Below the pieces are notes generated by a model that was not told the origin of the DNA, did no database searches, and saw only the letters and a program-made list of their open reading frames with translations. Positions 61,222 through 64,000 of a DNA stretch of 64,000 nucleotides are shown in pieces. A program made the position numbers and the translations under genes. This DNA comes from UBA5336 sp039818165. Lineage in GTDB: Bacteria > Pseudomonadota > Alphaproteobacteria > Caulobacterales > Hyphomonadaceae. The stretch is taken from positions 186,001 to 250,000 of the forward strand of contig JBCBUL010000002.1 in assembly GCA_039818165.1 (NCBI GenBank), written 5' to 3'. Position 1 is the stretch's first letter; the number at the start of each line of letters is the position of its first letter.

Positions 61222-62691
61222 CTAGCCGACCACGCGCAGGGGCGGCTCATCGAGCAGGGAAAGCTGAAAATTCTTGTCGCCTTGCTGGCGGTCCCGGTCC
61301 ACCAGTCGCGTTGGATAATTGCCCGTGAAGCAATGGTCGGCGAACTGGGGATGCTCGGTATCGCGCTCCAAGCCGCCAATCGCAGTGTAGAGCCCGTCCA
61401 CGGAAAGGAAGCCCAGACTGTCGACGCCAAGCGATATCCGCATCTCTTCCAGCGTCGAATCGGCTGCGAGCAACTCGCTACGCTTGGCCATGTCTATGCC
61501 GTAATGGTCGGGATGCTGAATCGGCGGGCTGGCGGAGCGGAAATGGATTTCCCGGGCCCCAGCGTCACGCACCATCTGAACGATCTTGCGCGATGTCGAC
61601 CCACGGACGATGGAATCGTCCACAAGAAGCACACGCCGCCCTTCAAGGACGGCGCGGTTTGGGGAGTGTTTCTTGGAGACCGAAAGCTCCCGCTCGATCT
61701 GGGTCGGCTCGATGAATGTGCGCCCGATATAGTGGTTTCGAATGATGCCGAGCTGGAAGGGCACGCCGCTTTGCTCGCTGAAACCGATCGCCGCCGGCAC
61801 ACCGCTGTCGGGAACCGGAACAATCACATCCACATCAGCGGGCGTTTCTTTGGCCAATTCATGACCCATGCGCCGACGCACTTCGTACACACTGCGCCCC
61901 TGCACGACCGAGTCGGGGCGGGCGAAGTAGACATATTCAAAAACACAAGGCTGGGCCGGGCGGACCGGGAACGGGCGAAGGCTTTCAACCCCCTCATCGG
62001 TGATGACGACCACTTCCCCGTTTTCGATCTCGCGAATGAACTCCGCGCCAATGATATCCAGGGCGCACGTCTCCGAGGCCAGAATATATGCGCCGCCGAG
62101 CTTACCGAGCACAAGCGGGCGCAAACCAATTGGATCGCGCGCGCCGATCAGCATGGTTTCCGTCAGGCCGACCAGCGCATAGCCGCCGTCAATGCGCTGC
62201 ATGGCGTCCACAACCCGCTCCACCACGCCGCTGCCGCCAGACCGGGCGACGAGTTGCAGCAAGACTTCCGTATCCATGGTCGATTGGAAGATGCAGCCAT
62301 CGGCGACAAGCTCTTTGCGAAGCACCCTCGCATTGGTGAAATTGCCGTTGTGGGCGACAGCGAACCCACCGGTCGCAAGGTCCGCAAAGATCGGCTGAAT
62401 GTTCCGAAGGGCTAGGCCGCCCGAGGTGGAATACCGATTATGGCCGATGGCTGCTGTGCCGGGTAGCCGCTCGAGGAGGTCGCTACCCCCGAAATTCTCT
62501 CCGACGAGGCCGAGGTGGCGCTCATTGTGGAAGAGCTTCCCGTCGAATGTCGCGATCCCGCAAGCTTCCTGTCCGCGATGTTGGAGCGCATGCAAGCCAA
62601 GGGCTGTCAGGAGTGCGGCTTCCGGGTGACCGTGGACGCCGAATACGCCGCATTCCTCCCGGGGCTTGTCGTCATCATGGTCCCAGAACAT
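61222..62691 (-). CDS. purF: Amidophosphoribosyltransferase
   Basis: The 489-residue first enzyme of purine synthesis. The Ntn nucleophile is Cys14, in REECGVFG, after a short propeptide that would be removed. The PRTase motif VLLVDDSIVRGSTSRKIV is intact. Start at ATG 62691, with GGAGG 8 nt before it; a TTG two codons upstream has poor spacing. It is followed by an SDR and preceded by cvpA, a common radA-cvpA-purF order. Confidence 0.97.
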   Translation of the reverse strand: MFWDHDDDKPREECGVFGVHGHPEAALLTALGLHALQHRGQEACGIATFDGKLFHNERHLGLVGENFGGSDLLERLPGTAAIGHNRYSTSGGLALRNIQPIFADLATGGFAVAHNGNFTNARVLRKELVADGCIFQSTMDTEVLLQLVARSGGSGVVERVVDAMQRIDGGYALVGLTETMLIGARDPIGLRPLVLGKLGGAYILASETCALDIIGAEFIREIENGEVVVITDEGVESLRPFPVRPAQPCVFEYVYFARPDSVVQGRSVYEVRRRMGHELAKETPADVDVIVPVPDSGVPAAIGFSEQSGVPFQLGIIRNHYIGRTFIEPTQIERELSVSKKHSPNRAVLEGRRVLLVDDSIVRGSTSRKIVQMVRDAGAREIHFRSASPPIQHPDHYGIDMAKRSELLAADSTLEEMRISLGVDSLGFLSVDGLYTAIGGLERDTEHPQFADHCFTGNYPTRLVDRDRQQGDKNFQLSLLDEPPLRVVG

Positions 62692-62723
62692 CGACAAGTC
62701 CTCCGTGTGCCTACGAAATTGCG

Positions 62724-63264
62724 TCAGCTGTTATCCGGCTCAGCCGCGTCCGGCAATGCCTCGGCGCCATATTCCGCGAGTCGGGGTGCGTTTTCTATGA
62801 TGTAATCTGCATGGGATGAAAGCGAAGGGTAAAGCATCGCCTCGCGGACATCTTCCGGCAGGTTGTCCGCATCAACGCCGAGTTGAAGGATCACGACACC
62901 AAAAAGAACGGCAGCGTACCCCCGTGCCAGGCCAAAGGCGACGCCCGCGATCCGGTCAATGAACGAGACCCCATCGGGTCCGTGAATATTGCGCGAAAGC
63001 TTGTGCCCGAGCCAGGCCACCGTGGCATACACGATCACAAATACGACCACCATGATGATGATATCGGGCAACCAGCCAGACGCTGCGTCGGACATCATGC
63101 CCGCCACGGGCTCGCGCAAAGCACTGCGGGCGAAGTACGCCGCAGTGAACGCGCAGATAAACGCGCCCAGCGTTGCAAGCTCACGAATGAAGCCACGCGC
63201 GAGCGCCATCAGCGCTGACAGGATCACGAGCGTAATCACCGCGGCATCGAAGGGCGTGAGCGCC

Positions 63265-63272
<8 letters not shown>
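62724..63272 (-). CDS. cvpA: CvpA family membrane protein
   Basis: A 182-residue protein with four transmembrane helices: FDAAVITLVILSALMALARGFIREL (in pieces), LGAFICAFTAAYF, IIIMVVVFVIVYATVAWLGHKL and FGLARGYAAVLFGVVI. The family was named for colicin V production and is often next to purF. A C-terminal acidic tail follows. The ATG at 63272 overlaps the last codons of radA; an ATG at 63281 is the alternative. Confidence 0.9.

Positions 63273-64000
<728 letters not shown>

Noticed and set aside
61282..62415. A 377-codon plus-strand frame
   Set aside because: Antisense to purF, which has an intact nucleophile and PRTase motif.

Overview
The window reads as ordinary, densely packed, GC-rich chromosome from an alphaproteobacterium. 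The support is gene content and order: a split petABC operon with long cytochrome b, DUF6111 between a CCA transferase and a NUDIX gene, tsaB-rimI-fur, glnD-murJ-trpS, radA-cvpA-purF, a pyrB/PyrX pair, GatCAB genes and a Coq4 homologue. Several promoter-like sites follow the Caulobacter-type housekeeping pattern (TTGACG-like box, 13-14 nt, GCTA box), so a Caulobacterales or Hyphomonadales relative is a reasonable guess, not a proof. No phage, transposase, integrase or CRISPR array was seen.

Layout. 1-4.8 kb: 5' end of msrB (minus), mtnP, an unknown membrane protein, apt, a striking 31-residue-repeat protein, a DCC thiol oxidoreductase, DUF2164, and a convergent META lipoprotein. 4.8-7.9 kb: petABC (minus) with a terminator. 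8-9.8 kb: hemF, a zinc-ribbon microprotein, tspO. 9.7-16.2 kb (minus): cca, DUF6111, NUDIX, tig, tRNA-Leu(UAG), nnrDE, coq4. 16.4-20 kb: glnB-glnA, a phosphoesterase and a transglycosylase lipoprotein. 20-26.8 kb: OYE-like reductase, a zinc phospholipase C/DUF4332 fusion, parE, araC and a divergent cupin. 26.8-30.7 kb (minus): rmuC, def, a previously hidden 58-residue gene, fmt and truA, with def to truA linked by overlapping start and stop codons. 30.8-34.7 kb: two coupled lipoproteins, an alpha/beta hydrolase with DUF4197, and a dienoyl-CoA isomerase-like crotonase. 34.8-42.6 kb: gatB, gatA and gatC on the minus strand with several small genes lodged between them, plus an FAD enzyme and glycosyltransferase pair behind gatB. 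42.7-48 kb: ruvX, pyrB, a metal-site-less dihydroorotase, a nitroreductase, a TIR-transmembrane-ectodomain protein and DUF1287. 48-64 kb: fur, rimI, tsaB, a RutE-like nitroreductase, nfu, DUF2333, PCu(A)C, trpS, murJ, glnD, sulP (plus), an SDR, purF, cvpA and the 3' part of radA.

Functional threads. The nitrogen cascade is present as glnB (Tyr51 kept), glnA (Tyr397 adenylylation site kept) and glnD. hemF and tspO are close together. def and fmt form the N-terminal formyl cycle. Redox small proteins (two DCC/DUF393 proteins and one thioredoxin-like CGAC protein) recur around the gat genes.

The most unusual items are the beta-solenoid-like repeat protein with a tail-fibre-like C-terminus, the TIR receptor-like protein, the hidden def-fmt microprotein, a perfect 9-3-9 palindrome upstream of gatB, and a lower-GC FAD/GT2 pair inserted behind gatB. 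None of these is demonstrated as a new system from sequence alone.
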